Position numbers and translations under genes: made by a program
Notes under the pieces: generated by a model
Databases searched by the model: none
What the model was told of the DNA's origin: nothing
The model's input: only the letters and a program-made list of their open reading frames with translations
Shown here: positions 34,931 through 44,031 of the stretch, one piece after another
Numbering within the stretch: position 1 is the first letter of the stretch
Layout of the letters: each line of letters opens with the position of its first letter
Assembly (NCBI GenBank): GCA_030537315.1
Contig: JAUNNZ010000016.1
Location: 1-46,215, forward strand
Length of the DNA: 46,215 nt
Reading direction: 5' to 3'
Source of the DNA: Bacteroidia bacterium
Lineage (GTDB): Bacteria > Bacteroidota > Bacteroidia > Bacteroidales > UBA932

Positions 34931-35470
34931 ATGGCAAACAAGTACGCCGGCACCCAGACCGAGAAAAACCTGGAAGCAGCATTCGCTGGTGAATCACAAG
35001 CACGTAACAAATACACCTATTTCGCATCCAAGGCCAAGAAGGAAGGCTACGAGCAGATAGCCGCACTCTTCCTTGAGACCGCAGACAACGAAAAGGAGCA
35101 CGCCAAACTCTGGTTCAAGGAACTTGGAGGCATTGGCGGCACCGCCGAGAACCTCGCAGCCGCAGCCGCAGGCGAAAACTACGAGTGGACCGATATGTAC
35201 GAAGGCTTCGCAAAGACAGCCGAGGCTGAAGGATTCCCTGAGCTCGCGGCCCGTTTCCGCGGCGTCGCAGCCATCGAGAAGCGCCACGAGGAACGCTACC
35301 GCGCCCTCCTGAAGAACGTAGAGACCGCACAGGTGTTCGAGAAGTCAGAGGTGAAGGTTTGGGAATGCCGCAACTGCGGACACATCGTTGTCGGCACGAA
35401 GGCTCCTGAAATCTGCCCTGTATGCTCACATCCTCAGGCATACTTCGAGGTTCACAAAGAGAATTTCTAG
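34931..35470 (+). CDS. rbr: Rubrerythrin
   Basis: 179 aa. An N-terminal ferritin-like di-iron domain has the two ExxH-type motifs (EKEH at 54-57; EKRH in the second helix pair) plus early Glu21. The C-terminal rubredoxin-like domain has CRNCGH and CPVCSHP, the Cys4 iron site. Rubrerythrins reduce hydrogen peroxide in anaerobes, receiving electrons from rubredoxin or NADH-linked partners. Fits a strict anaerobe. The next gene begins 12 nt later with no terminator, so read-through is likely. Confidence 0.95.
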   Translation: MANKYAGTQTEKNLEAAFAGESQARNKYTYFASKAKKEGYEQIAALFLETADNEKEHAKLWFKELGGIGGTAENLAAAAAGENYEWTDMYEGFAKTAEAEGFPELAARFRGVAAIEKRHEERYRALLKNVETAQVFEKSEVKVWECRNCGHIVVGTKAPEICPVCSHPQAYFEVHKENF

Positions 35471-35482
35471 AACAGCGGCTGC

Positions 35483-37243
35483 ATGAAGCGATTCGTAATC
35501 TGCATCTCAGTCCTGTTGTGTGCAATATCCTGCCAGAAGAATGACAACCCTCAGCGTAAAAAGGACGCTGCCGACCTTGTCGTTTATGGAAAGGTATTCA
35601 CATCGGAGAATGATACTCCCGTCGAGGCGTTCGCCGTCAAGGACGGCAAATATGTCTATGCAGGTGACAGGAAGGGTGCTGAAGCATATATAAAAGACGG
35701 AAAGACCGAGGTCCTTGACTATACCGGCAAGGGCCTCGTGATGCCATCCTGCGGCAATGGTCACGCACACTATCTTATGGCATTCAACACGAATACCATA
35801 GGCCTTTCCTTCAAGGAGGATGATACTGTGGAAAAAGTATTGGCCGCCGTCAAGGCCGCCGCTGAAAAACCGGAGACAAAGGTCATTTACGGTTTCGGGT
35901 GGAACTACCACGTGTTCAACAGTGCAGGTGTGTTCAACGCCACTGCTGTCCCGATCATTCAGAAACTTGATGAAATATGCCCTGACATCCCTGTGTACCT
36001 CAATGATTCGGAAGGCCATAAAGGTTTGGTGAACACCGCATGCCTCAAGGCGGCGGGAATCCTGGACAAGGATGGGAAATACAGCGGCAACGGCAAGGAG
36101 ATACGCGGCGGCGACATTTGCCTCGCGGACGGGAAACCTACAGGTCTCCTTCAGGAGCAGGCCGGCACGTATGTGCGTTTCAAGGGGCTTGATTTCAGTA
36201 CCGTTCTGACTGTCGAGACTGCAAAGAAGGACATACTCGCATCACAGGACAAGCTGCTCAAGGAAGGATATACAATGTATCTTGACGGATGGAGCAACTA
36301 TTTCAATGACACGGCCTACGATGCTCTCCTGGAACTTGAGGCTTCCGGAGAACTGAAATCAAACATAGGTCTCAGCTATGAGATCGAGAGCTGGTGCGAG
36401 AACCTTGACGGCGAAATTGACAAGGCGGCTGACTATATGCAGAAATTCGCGGGTGCGCGTCTTGCAAAGGCCAATTGGATCAAGCTGTTTATGGACGGAA
36501 CCGTCGAGACGGGAACCGGCTTCTGCACCCAGCCATATCCGGATGAGAGCAAGGGCTATGGCATAGCCAACTGGGAGCAGGAAGAGGTCAACGGAATTAC
36601 CGGCAAGGCCAATGGCCTGGGACTGTCGATGCATATCCACACAATGGGTGACGCCGCAGTAAAGAGGGCTGTCGACGCTTTCGCAGGCTTTGGCAGCAAG
36701 GAATTGCGAAACACAATCGTCCACGTCCGTAACGTGGATGCTCCGGATTATGCCAAGATAGCTGCAAATGACATTTACGTTACCAGCGGTATTCTCTGGC
36801 ATCATTTCAACACCATACTCGGTTTACTGGTCTGGATGATAGTACCGGAAAATCTTTCAGTGGGTTCTTATCCTATCAAGTCATTCTTTGACAACGGCAT
36901 CACAGTTTCATCAAGCACGGACTATCCTGCTTTGGCAAACAGTCCTGACGATCCTTTCGGAGTGATGGAGATTGCTGTTACCGGCATAGACGGAAACTAT
37001 GCAGAAGATGAGCTTCTGCCTTGGTGGCCTGAAGAACTCATAAGCCGCGAGCAGGCACTCAAGGTGCTTACGATCAACTGTGCAAAGCAGATGTTCCTCG
37101 ATGAAGAGCGTGGCAGCATAAAGGAAGGCAAGTACGCCGACTTCATCCTTGTTGACAAGGATGTGCTCAGCTGCGATGTAAATACCATCCACGAGGCCAA
37201 GGTGACCGCCACCTACTTCGAAGGTGAGAAGGTCTATCCTTAG
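35483..37243 (+). CDS. Lipoprotein amidohydrolase (YtcJ-like), copy A
   Basis: 586 aa. A lipobox (VLLCAISC) precedes an amidohydrolase family-3 protein. Metal-site motifs: HAH in GNGHAHY, His in SMHIHTMGD, His in IVHVRN, Asp in SSTDYP. The C-terminal composite domain ends in EGKYADFILVDKD, typical of the superfamily. Likely a periplasm- or surface-anchored hydrolase of cyclic or N-acyl amides; substrate unknown. A paralog lies tail-to-tail 4 nt away. Confidence 0.85.
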   Translation: MKRFVICISVLLCAISCQKNDNPQRKKDAADLVVYGKVFTSENDTPVEAFAVKDGKYVYAGDRKGAEAYIKDGKTEVLDYTGKGLVMPSCGNGHAHYLMAFNTNTIGLSFKEDDTVEKVLAAVKAAAEKPETKVIYGFGWNYHVFNSAGVFNATAVPIIQKLDEICPDIPVYLNDSEGHKGLVNTACLKAAGILDKDGKYSGNGKEIRGGDICLADGKPTGLLQEQAGTYVRFKGLDFSTVLTVETAKKDILASQDKLLKEGYTMYLDGWSNYFNDTAYDALLELEASGELKSNIGLSYEIESWCENLDGEIDKAADYMQKFAGARLAKANWIKLFMDGTVETGTGFCTQPYPDESKGYGIANWEQEEVNGITGKANGLGLSMHIHTMGDAAVKRAVDAFAGFGSKELRNTIVHVRNVDAPDYAKIAANDIYVTSGILWHHFNTILGLLVWMIVPENLSVGSYPIKSFFDNGITVSSSTDYPALANSPDDPFGVMEIAVTGIDGNYAEDELLPWWPEELISREQALKVLTINCAKQMFLDEERGSIKEGKYADFILVDKDVLSCDVNTIHEAKVTATYFEGEKVYP

Positions 37244-37247
37244 CCCT

Positions 37248-39011
37248 TTATTCCGCCTTGTATTCAGTAACGCCCTTGATTATGGTCTCTGCAACGTTGA
37301 TCTTGCAGATGTCATCGACAGGCGTGCTCTCGAGGTCGCTGTCCAGGATGACCATCTCCGCGGACTTGCCGACTTCAATCGAGCCTGTGAGGTCTTCCAT
37401 ATGGAGCTGATATGCCACGTTGATGGTAAGAGCCTTGACGATGTCATCCAGGCTGACACATTCTGCAGGGTTCATTGCAGGGACGTCCTTGCACCTCTCG
37501 TACCAGTTCTTGTCGGTGGCGACGACCTTTCTGGTCATCGCAATCTGGATGGCTGCAAGCGGGTCAGGAAGGTTGACTGAAAAGTCTGTACCGTTCGCGC
37601 ATACTGCGCCGGCATCGATGAAGCTCTTGAAAGGGTAGAATCTCCTCTGCTGCTCGATTCCGTAAACGTAGCCCATTCCCGGGTCGTCAACCTCATTCTG
37701 GCTCATCCAGAGAGGCTGGACGTTGGCGATGATTCCGTTCTCGCCCATAAGTTTGATTTCCTGAGGGTCAACCAGCATGTTGTGGGCGATGACGTTGCGA
37801 AGCTTATGCTCCGGATCGAGCTTCTGGGCTTCGATGAGGCCGGCCACGACAACTCTCTGGGTTCTGTCTCCCATAGTGTGGATATGGATGTTGAAGCCTG
37901 CTTCGGCGGCCTTCTTGAAGGACTCGGTGAGGTGGCCCTCATCCCAGAGAAGAGGCTCGACGTAATCCAGAGGAAGTCCGTTGTCCTTAAGGTACTGAGG
38001 GTTGAAAGGAGCAAGAGGGGATGGCGTGCCGTCAACGAAATATTTGACGGTATTGATTGTGAACATGTCGCCGACGTTATACGTATCCTTGTTGTCAATG
38101 GCATACTGCATATCAGCTTCGCGCGTCTCGTCCATAATCAGGAAAGTGCCGCTGGCGCGCATCTTCAATTCACCGCTCTTTGCGATTTCGACGAGCGGCT
38201 CATAGGCACCGGCCGTCTTCATGCAGTCTGTCACCAGAGCGTAACCCTTGGTCAGGAACATATCCTGCGCAGCCAGCATTCCGTCACGTTTCTGCTGTTC
38301 GGTGAAATCGTAATCCGGGATTCTGGCACACAGCGGTGCGATGAGCACAGGCTCCTGGACGTAACCGTCAGGAACGCCGTCAGCTCCTCTGCGGAGCGTT
38401 CCGGCCTCAGGCTCCGGCGTGTCCGCCGAGAGCACGCCTGCGAGCTCGAGGGCCTTTGTGTTGAACATCGCAGCGTGGCCGCAGTAGCTGTCGAGGACGA
38501 CAGGACGGTCAGGGACGACGGCATCCAGATCGTGGCGGCTGAAAGTGTATTTCGGGCCGGCCAGGCCTCCTGAGAACCATGATCTGTCCCATCCGCTTCC
38601 GTGTACCACAGGATCATCCGGATGGGCGTCTGCAAACTCCTTCACCCGTCTCTGTATTTCCTTTACAGCCTCTTCTGGCGTTGTGCCTGCCTCCGGAACG
38701 AAGTTCAGGTCGGCGACGCCGAAGCGGCGCACCGAGATTGAGAAGTGCATATGACCGTCGTTGAATGCAGGCATAAGCGTGTTGCCTCCGCAATCTGTGA
38801 TTTCGGTCTTCTTGCCTATGAACTCCCGGACTCCGGCTTCATCGCCCACATAGGCGATCTTGCCGTCCGTCACGGCGACGGCCTCAGCGTGCGTCACCTT
38901 GCCGTCCAGGCTGATGGAATATACTTTCGCATTGACGAATACCCTGTCCGCCTTAGGGGTGCAGGATGCCGCAAGAAAGGCGGTAAACAAAAGTAATGAA
39001 AGTCTTTTCAT
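37248..39011 (-). CDS. Lipoprotein amidohydrolase (YtcJ-like), copy B
   Basis: 587 aa. Signal peptide with lipobox (TAFLAASC). Metal-site motifs: HMH in NDGHMHF, His in IHIHTMGDRTQ, His in NVIAHNM, Asp in ANGTDFS. C-terminal VGKSAEMVILDSD. Clearly homologous to copy A but divergent. It follows the carboxylesterase by 2 nt on the minus strand, so the two hydrolases are probably co-expressed. Substrate unknown. Confidence 0.85.
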   Translation of the reverse strand: MKRLSLLLFTAFLAASCTPKADRVFVNAKVYSISLDGKVTHAEAVAVTDGKIAYVGDEAGVREFIGKKTEITDCGGNTLMPAFNDGHMHFSISVRRFGVADLNFVPEAGTTPEEAVKEIQRRVKEFADAHPDDPVVHGSGWDRSWFSGGLAGPKYTFSRHDLDAVVPDRPVVLDSYCGHAAMFNTKALELAGVLSADTPEPEAGTLRRGADGVPDGYVQEPVLIAPLCARIPDYDFTEQQKRDGMLAAQDMFLTKGYALVTDCMKTAGAYEPLVEIAKSGELKMRASGTFLIMDETREADMQYAIDNKDTYNVGDMFTINTVKYFVDGTPSPLAPFNPQYLKDNGLPLDYVEPLLWDEGHLTESFKKAAEAGFNIHIHTMGDRTQRVVVAGLIEAQKLDPEHKLRNVIAHNMLVDPQEIKLMGENGIIANVQPLWMSQNEVDDPGMGYVYGIEQQRRFYPFKSFIDAGAVCANGTDFSVNLPDPLAAIQIAMTRKVVATDKNWYERCKDVPAMNPAECVSLDDIVKALTINVAYQLHMEDLTGSIEVGKSAEMVILDSDLESTPVDDICKINVAETIIKGVTEYKAE

Positions 39012-39013
39012 AT

Positions 39014-40693
39014 CTATTTCTTTAAAAAGTAATCATAGAAGGTAGGGAGAAGCAGTTCAGTTTCCTTGGCAAGAGGATTCTGCTCCACATGGATTTCGGA
39101 ATCGCGGCCGATGATGATGGTGCTCCTGTCCGTCTTGTCATATTCAGGGACATCGACACCGTCGATGCTCGGATTGCCGGTGCGGGCGAAATTCACGAGG
39201 ATGTTGCTGAAACGCTTCGTAAGAACCGGATCGTACGGGGCGCCGGGCTTGTATGCGAGGTTGTTGAACGCGTATGTAAGTTCGCAGGCGTGGCAGGCCT
39301 TGATGTATGATTCCTCAGGGAATGATTCCTTGTCATAGCCCTTTCCGAACACGTACATATATGTGCGTCCGCTGCCGCCGGCCTCAGAATGGTTCTGCGC
39401 TATGGTTATGCTTCCAAGACGGAACATATAGTTGTTCATTATCTCTGTGTATTTCCAGATTCCCGGATGTTTTGCATCCCACTCGTCGCTGTCGGGATCG
39501 ATATATTTCATACATTCGTCAATCCTGCGCGCAGTCTCCTTGCCGCCAATCTGTTTGATTTCGTCAACCTTTCCCTGAGCCCAGAGGTAGTAACCGGCGA
39601 GAGGCCCGTCTGTCGTGTTGGATGCGTCGAACTGAAGGTGGGCCCAATATCGCAGCTCATCGGCCACGATGCCTATCATCACGTCAACATCCTTTGATTT
39701 CCCTTCAAGGAGAGCCTTGTAGCCATCGGTAGGGAGTATGCTCCTCTCGTCGCTGCGCATAGGCCAGTTGTTGAATGCGCCGACCTTTGAGTCATATCCT
39801 TCGAAACTCTTGACGCCTGCATCCGTATTCAATCCTTTGAGAAGTTCAGCCTCGGAAAGAGCCATCAGTCCGTCCATATCCTTGCAGCCCGTCGCAGCAA
39901 GAAGCTTTTCCGCCTGACCGTTGGCGGCATAGTTTTCCGGAGTATGCTCCAGATAGATGTCTCCCGACATAGGTATCACCCTGCGGAAAAGTCCTTCAGA
40001 GCCCTTTGCGATAAGATGGCAGCACATAGAGCCGCCTCCTGCTGATTCTCCGAAGATGGTCACGTTGTCCGGGTCGCCGCCGAATGCGCTGATGTTCTTC
40101 TGGATCCAGCGCAGGGCCTGCTGCTGGTCAAGTATTCCCAGGTATGGCGTATCAGGGAACGCCTCGCCGCCCGGAACGTTGCTGAAATCTATGAATCCCA
40201 TAGCGTTGACCCTGTACTCCACAGAAACAAGCACTACGTCCGGGTATTCCGCCGGGAGGTACTTGCCTTCATACAGCGGGTCGATTGTGCCGCCCCAGCC
40301 GTATGAACCGCCGTGGATCCAGACCATAACCGGCCTTCCGGCTTTCATCTCCAGGTCTGTCGTCCACACATTCAGGTAGAGGCAGTCCTCGCTCAGTTCG
40401 CCGTGGCTGGCCGGTTCGCCCTCATCGTATGACTGAAGTCCCGGAACCCTGAACTCCTTGGCTTCGAAAACCTCGTCTGAGGCTTCGACAGGCTGCGGAG
40501 CCTTCCACCTCAATTCGCCTACAGGCGCCTTCGCAAAAGGAATTCCCTTGAACGCAAGGACACCGTTGTCCTCGACGTATCCGACAAAACGGCCGTTTTC
40601 GCATACGGCAACGGGATCGTTCTGCTTCTCCGCACAGGAAAGGGTGAGCAGGCAGAATGCGGAGAATAGTGAAATCAAGTTGATCTTTCTCAT
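39014..40693 (-). CDS. Type-B carboxylesterase lipoprotein
   Basis: 559 aa from the ATG at 40693, preferred over an upstream TTG because it starts the signal peptide (MRKINLISLFSAFCLLTLSC, lipid Cys20) and has a purine-rich GAAGGAAAGAAAG leader. Motifs: GIPFAKAPVGELRWKAP (type-B opening), SEDCLYLNVWT, HGGSYGWGG oxyanion region, nucleophile Ser in FGESAGGGS, catalytic His in CHACELTYAF. Related to the N-terminal half of the double esterase at 21728-24418. Substrate unknown. Followed after 2 nt by the amidohydrolase. Confidence 0.9.
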   Translation of the reverse strand: MRKINLISLFSAFCLLTLSCAEKQNDPVAVCENGRFVGYVEDNGVLAFKGIPFAKAPVGELRWKAPQPVEASDEVFEAKEFRVPGLQSYDEGEPASHGELSEDCLYLNVWTTDLEMKAGRPVMVWIHGGSYGWGGTIDPLYEGKYLPAEYPDVVLVSVEYRVNAMGFIDFSNVPGGEAFPDTPYLGILDQQQALRWIQKNISAFGGDPDNVTIFGESAGGGSMCCHLIAKGSEGLFRRVIPMSGDIYLEHTPENYAANGQAEKLLAATGCKDMDGLMALSEAELLKGLNTDAGVKSFEGYDSKVGAFNNWPMRSDERSILPTDGYKALLEGKSKDVDVMIGIVADELRYWAHLQFDASNTTDGPLAGYYLWAQGKVDEIKQIGGKETARRIDECMKYIDPDSDEWDAKHPGIWKYTEIMNNYMFRLGSITIAQNHSEAGGSGRTYMYVFGKGYDKESFPEESYIKACHACELTYAFNNLAYKPGAPYDPVLTKRFSNILVNFARTGNPSIDGVDVPEYDKTDRSTIIIGRDSEIHVEQNPLAKETELLLPTFYDYFLKK

Positions 40694-40727
40694 ATACTTT
40701 CTTTCCTTCAAAAGGATTTATCAGGTC

Positions 40728-41825
40728 TTAATTCCAGTTGAATACGAAGTCGTAGCTGTCGAGCGGGATATGGACGGTGTAGGAGTCGTTCTTTTTCTTC
40801 TCCACTGCGACATAGCCGCTGATGCCCTCGCCGGCAGCGATGCTCTGGCTTCGGAGGACGTCGGGACGGTTCTTCGGGTGGGCTGCCAGGTATTCCTGGA
40901 TGTTGTGCTCGGCAGCCTCGTTGGCGAGATTGCTGAGCATCCTCAGTCCGATGTTCGCCCATTCGTCGTTCTTGCTGTTGAGGGACATTGTATGAAGCTT
41001 GTTGCCGACCTCGCTCAGCCCGCCGCCTACGGCGTTCTTGGCTTCCTGATAGTCCTGTGACGACATATAGTCGGCAAAGCTGTCAGGAGTGTATTTCGGC
41101 ATTACCTTCTCTTCCTCCTTGCCGCGGACGGTACGCTTGGCGACAGCATAGAATTTCTCGAAGTCGAAGGCTACGCCACGTGGAGAGTCGTTGTTGATCT
41201 CGATGAGGAATCGGTAGTAGTCAGGCTCGAAGAGCCCGCCTTCGCACCAGGTGCTGCGGCAGGAGACATATACTCCGTCGTGATTGATGTACTGGACGTT
41301 GACGCCTTTGTCCTTGTAGGTGCCGCGGATGGTTACAGGGTATCTGTCGAGGAACTTGTCGGCGTCTGGGATGTTTTCGTAATCGGTGGCTTCAGTAATG
41401 ACGTTGTATAAGTTGAAGCTTGTGTTCCCTTCGTCCTTTTTTTCGCTCTCTATGATGTCGAAAGGCTTCTCCGGTGAGAACTTCTCGAACTCGACGATGA
41501 AATTGAGCTTTTCGCCGGCTTCTTCCATTACGACGTACATCCGTTCAGCCTCGTCCCAGACAGGCATATGGATGGAGTTCTTCACTTTGTATTTCATATC
41601 GTTCTGAATTACGGCCAGATTCTGGTTGAAAGCGAATCTGCCGTCATCCTTCGGACTGGTGAACGTGCAGTAGATGAAGGTTGAACTTTCACTTTCGAGG
41701 ATATACTTCAATTCATAGCAGCAGTCGCTTTTGAATGAACTTTCGAATGATGTGATCCTGAACTGTGCCGTTGCAGTTAACGATAAGGCGGCAAGAATGC
41801 AGATTGAGAAGAGTTTTTTGAGCAT
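40728..41825 (-). CDS. Exported protein of unknown function
   Basis: 365 aa. A clear signal peptide (MLKKLFSICILAALSLTATAQ) precedes a protein I do not recognise. The first half is beta-rich with conserved-looking aromatic residues; a Cys pair (SDCCYEL) and two later Cys (SCRSTWCEGG) could form disulfides. The C-terminal part has a helical stretch (residues about 255-320) and ends in strands (SYTVHIPLDSYDFVFNWN). It lies 34 nt upstream of the esterase on the same strand, so possibly the same unit. Confidence 0.75.
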   Translation of the reverse strand: MLKKLFSICILAALSLTATAQFRITSFESSFKSDCCYELKYILESESSTFIYCTFTSPKDDGRFAFNQNLAVIQNDMKYKVKNSIHMPVWDEAERMYVVMEEAGEKLNFIVEFEKFSPEKPFDIIESEKKDEGNTSFNLYNVITEATDYENIPDADKFLDRYPVTIRGTYKDKGVNVQYINHDGVYVSCRSTWCEGGLFEPDYYRFLIEINNDSPRGVAFDFEKFYAVAKRTVRGKEEEKVMPKYTPDSFADYMSSQDYQEAKNAVGGGLSEVGNKLHTMSLNSKNDEWANIGLRMLSNLANEAAEHNIQEYLAAHPKNRPDVLRSQSIAAGEGISGYVAVEKKKNDSYTVHIPLDSYDFVFNWN

Positions 41826-41866
41826 GGTATTATGTGATAATTACTGCAAGATAGTGTTTTTTTTGC

Positions 41867-41874
41867 TATCTTTC
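41867..41874 (+). promoter_or_regulatory. Candidate -7 element of the GH18 gene
   Basis: TATCTTTC, one mismatch to TAnnTTTG, only 7 nt before the ATG, so the leader would be very short. A minus-strand TATCTTGC at 41846-41853 may serve the divergent exported-protein gene. Confidence 0.4.
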
Positions 41875-41881
41875 GGGCATT

Positions 41882-42889
41882 ATGAAGAAGATTTTTGTTT
41901 TGATTGTCTCGGCCGCATTTCTGGCTGTAAGTTGTGTGAGTTCTTCAGACAGGGTGGTCACGGGATACGTCACTTCGTGGGGGACAACCCTGCCGAACCC
42001 GTCGCTCGTCACCCATCTTAACTATGCGTTCGGCCACGTTGCCGACAGCTTTGACTCGCTGGTGATCGACAACGAGCCCCGCCTTGCGGAGATCGTTGCG
42101 CTCAAGGAAGCCAAGCCATCGCTCAAGGTGCTGCTGTCAGTAGGCGGGTGGGCGAGCGGCAATTTCAGCGAAATGGCCGCCTCGGATTCGCTGCGCGCAT
42201 CTTTCTGCGCCTGCTGCAAGGCCGCCGTCGACCGCTTCGGCCTTGACGGAATCGACATTGACTGGGAATACCCTACATCTGATCTTGGGGATATCTCCTG
42301 CTCGCCTGACGACAAGGACAACTTCACGCTGCTGATGCGCGACCTTCGCGCCGTGCTCGGCGACGACGCGCTGCTGTCGTTCGCCGCTTCGGCCGAGACG
42401 AAATATATAAACTACTCCGACGTCGTTGAATATGTTGACTTCGTCAACGTCATGACTTACGATATGGGCCGCGCGCCGCACTTCAACGCCGCGCTCTATC
42501 AGTCCGAGAACCATCCGGGCCTCACCGCCGACCAGTCGGTCAAGGACCATCTCGCCGCAGGCGTACCGAGGTCAAAGCTTGTGCTCGGCATTCCGTTCTA
42601 CGGCAGGGGAGACCGGATCTTCTTCCCGGAGAGCGTTGACTACAAGGACCTCAGGGTGGACGGCAGGTACTACGAAGTGTGCTGGGACGACGATGCCCTT
42701 GTGCCTTACGTTGCCAACAAGATCACCGGGGAGATAGTATTCTCATACGAAAACGAGAAGTCCATCCTCGCCAAGTGCTATTACATCAAGGACCATCATC
42801 TCCGCGGCGCAATGGTCTGGGATTGCGGCGCCGACGATTCCGACTTCACCCTCTCCACCGTCCTCTGGACATATCTGAAAGAGAAATGA
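41882..42889 (+). CDS. GH18-family glycosidase lipoprotein (chitinase/endo-glycosidase-like)
   Basis: 335 aa. Lipobox at C18 (AAFLAVSC). The GH18 active-site motif DGIDIDWE spans residues 122-129, with the catalytic acid E129, and the SVGGW motif (86-90) and MTYDM (beta-6 strand) are intact. GH18 covers chitinases and endo-beta-N-acetylglucosaminidases that release N-glycans. A single small catalytic domain on a lipid anchor suggests surface or periplasmic glycan release. Followed directly by palindromic repeat copy 2. Confidence 0.9.
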   Translation: MKKIFVLIVSAAFLAVSCVSSSDRVVTGYVTSWGTTLPNPSLVTHLNYAFGHVADSFDSLVIDNEPRLAEIVALKEAKPSLKVLLSVGGWASGNFSEMAASDSLRASFCACCKAAVDRFGLDGIDIDWEYPTSDLGDISCSPDDKDNFTLLMRDLRAVLGDDALLSFAASAETKYINYSDVVEYVDFVNVMTYDMGRAPHFNAALYQSENHPGLTADQSVKDHLAAGVPRSKLVLGIPFYGRGDRIFFPESVDYKDLRVDGRYYEVCWDDDALVPYVANKITGEIVFSYENEKSILAKCYYIKDHHLRGAMVWDCGADDSDFTLSTVLWTYLKEK

Positions 42890-42914
42890 ACAGACGCGAG
42901 TCACTCGCGTCTGT
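42890..42914. terminator. Palindromic repeat copy 2
   Basis: ACAGACGCGAGT-c-ACTCGCGTCTGT, a perfect 12-bp palindrome starting right after the GH18 stop codon. It shares the core of the hairpin at 27943-27989 but with a compensated base pair. It lacks its own T-run; a second hairpin follows. Confidence 0.65.
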
Positions 42915-42917
42915 ACG

Positions 42918-42952
42918 AAAAGTGCGGCCTGCAAACGCGGGTCGCACTTTTT
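42918..42952 (+). terminator. Intrinsic terminator after GH18
   Basis: AAAAGTGCG (42918-42926) pairs with CGCACTTTT (42943-42951); the inner part (42927-42942) continues the stem to an AAAC loop. Ends in TTTTT. Probably the main terminator of the GH18 gene and usable from both strands. Confidence 0.75.
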
Positions 42953-42983
42953 ATGTCGCATAGGGTATTGTTTTAGCAGGTGG

Positions 42984-44006
42984 TTATAGCCCGAAATATG
43001 CCTTGTCCAATTTTATGAATTTTACTATCTCAGATGATGTGATTAATGTGTTGGTATCATCAGTGTGAACATAATTTGTTGTCCCGTCGTTAAGGGTGAA
43101 TTTGAATGGGCCATCACCACTTTGATCCACAACGTCATAGAAGCAGAATGCCACGCCGTCTTTGTTGCTTACACCAAGTGTAGGAACATCATAATCATAA
43201 CCACTGACAACGAAGTCACCGAGGCCATTGTTGTCCTGGTATGTTTTAGTTATACTGGAAATACTATACATATTGTCACAACTCAGAGTGTAACTGCTGG
43301 CTTTTGTTTTATCCAGTCCGTCAACTACAACCTGGACCATTGTCAGTACGGTCCATCCTGTGATGGTTGCAGTGAGGGTTGTGCCGTCATACGTATATGG
43401 TACATTGTCAGCACAGCACATCAGCTGGATGATGTTGTTGGAAACAGGAGCGGCTCCATCAGGTTTGTACTCGTCGCATTTTGCACATTTGTCAGATCCA
43501 AAATCATTCTCCTCACCGCATTTCTCGCATTTCCAAACCCACTTCACAGGTGTGAAAGTATAGATATAATTAGCTGCATCGACTTTATAGTTGCTTATGT
43601 CATTACTCCCTTCATACAGGCAATTGAGGACGCCCTCGTCTTTTATCGTATGAAAAAGGCCATCAAGCTCATTTTTATCATCTGTATGAGTCTTGTAAAA
43701 TTCATCAAATACAGCCACCCATTTGCCACTTGTATAAGTCAGTACAAGTTCTGCGCGGCCTTTATTGTCACCCATCAAAGAGATTACATCCAGGTCATCG
43801 ATCCAGATGTTGATCTTGTCACCCTCGACCCAGCCGGTCTTGGCGGCCTTGGTGCCGCCGCCGATTTCGGCGACGTTGATGTTTAACTTTATGTCAGATG
43901 CATGAACTTCCGGTGCCGGTCCGTTGTCGTCCAGATAGCCAATGTTCTTTGAACAGGATGTGAGAGCCGCACAGACAGCGGCGATTATTATGAATGTCCT
44001 TTTCAT
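42984..44006 (-). CDS. Fimbrillin-like lipoprotein with an embedded zinc finger
   Basis: 340 aa from the ATG at 44006, which begins the signal peptide and lipobox (MKRTFIIIAAVCAALTSC). The early motif GGGTKAAKTGWVEGDKINIWID matches the fimbrillin/Mfa-like family of Bacteroidales surface fibre proteins. Residues 158-177 are unusual: W158, C160, C163, N167, C174, C177 match the RanBP2-type zinc-finger pattern W-x-C-x2-C-x3-N-x6-C-x2-C. The rest is beta-rich with many Thr, Asp and Asn. The gene is visibly AT-richer than its neighbours, suggesting recent acquisition or rapid evolution. A 45-aa peptide gene lies 25 nt upstream. Confidence 0.8.
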   Translation of the reverse strand: MKRTFIIIAAVCAALTSCSKNIGYLDDNGPAPEVHASDIKLNINVAEIGGGTKAAKTGWVEGDKINIWIDDLDVISLMGDNKGRAELVLTYTSGKWVAVFDEFYKTHTDDKNELDGLFHTIKDEGVLNCLYEGSNDISNYKVDAANYIYTFTPVKWVWKCEKCGEENDFGSDKCAKCDEYKPDGAAPVSNNIIQLMCCADNVPYTYDGTTLTATITGWTVLTMVQVVVDGLDKTKASSYTLSCDNMYSISSITKTYQDNNGLGDFVVSGYDYDVPTLGVSNKDGVAFCFYDVVDQSGDGPFKFTLNDGTTNYVHTDDTNTLITSSEIVKFIKLDKAYFGL

Positions 44007-44031
44007 CTTTCTTACCGTATTAACGTTGATT

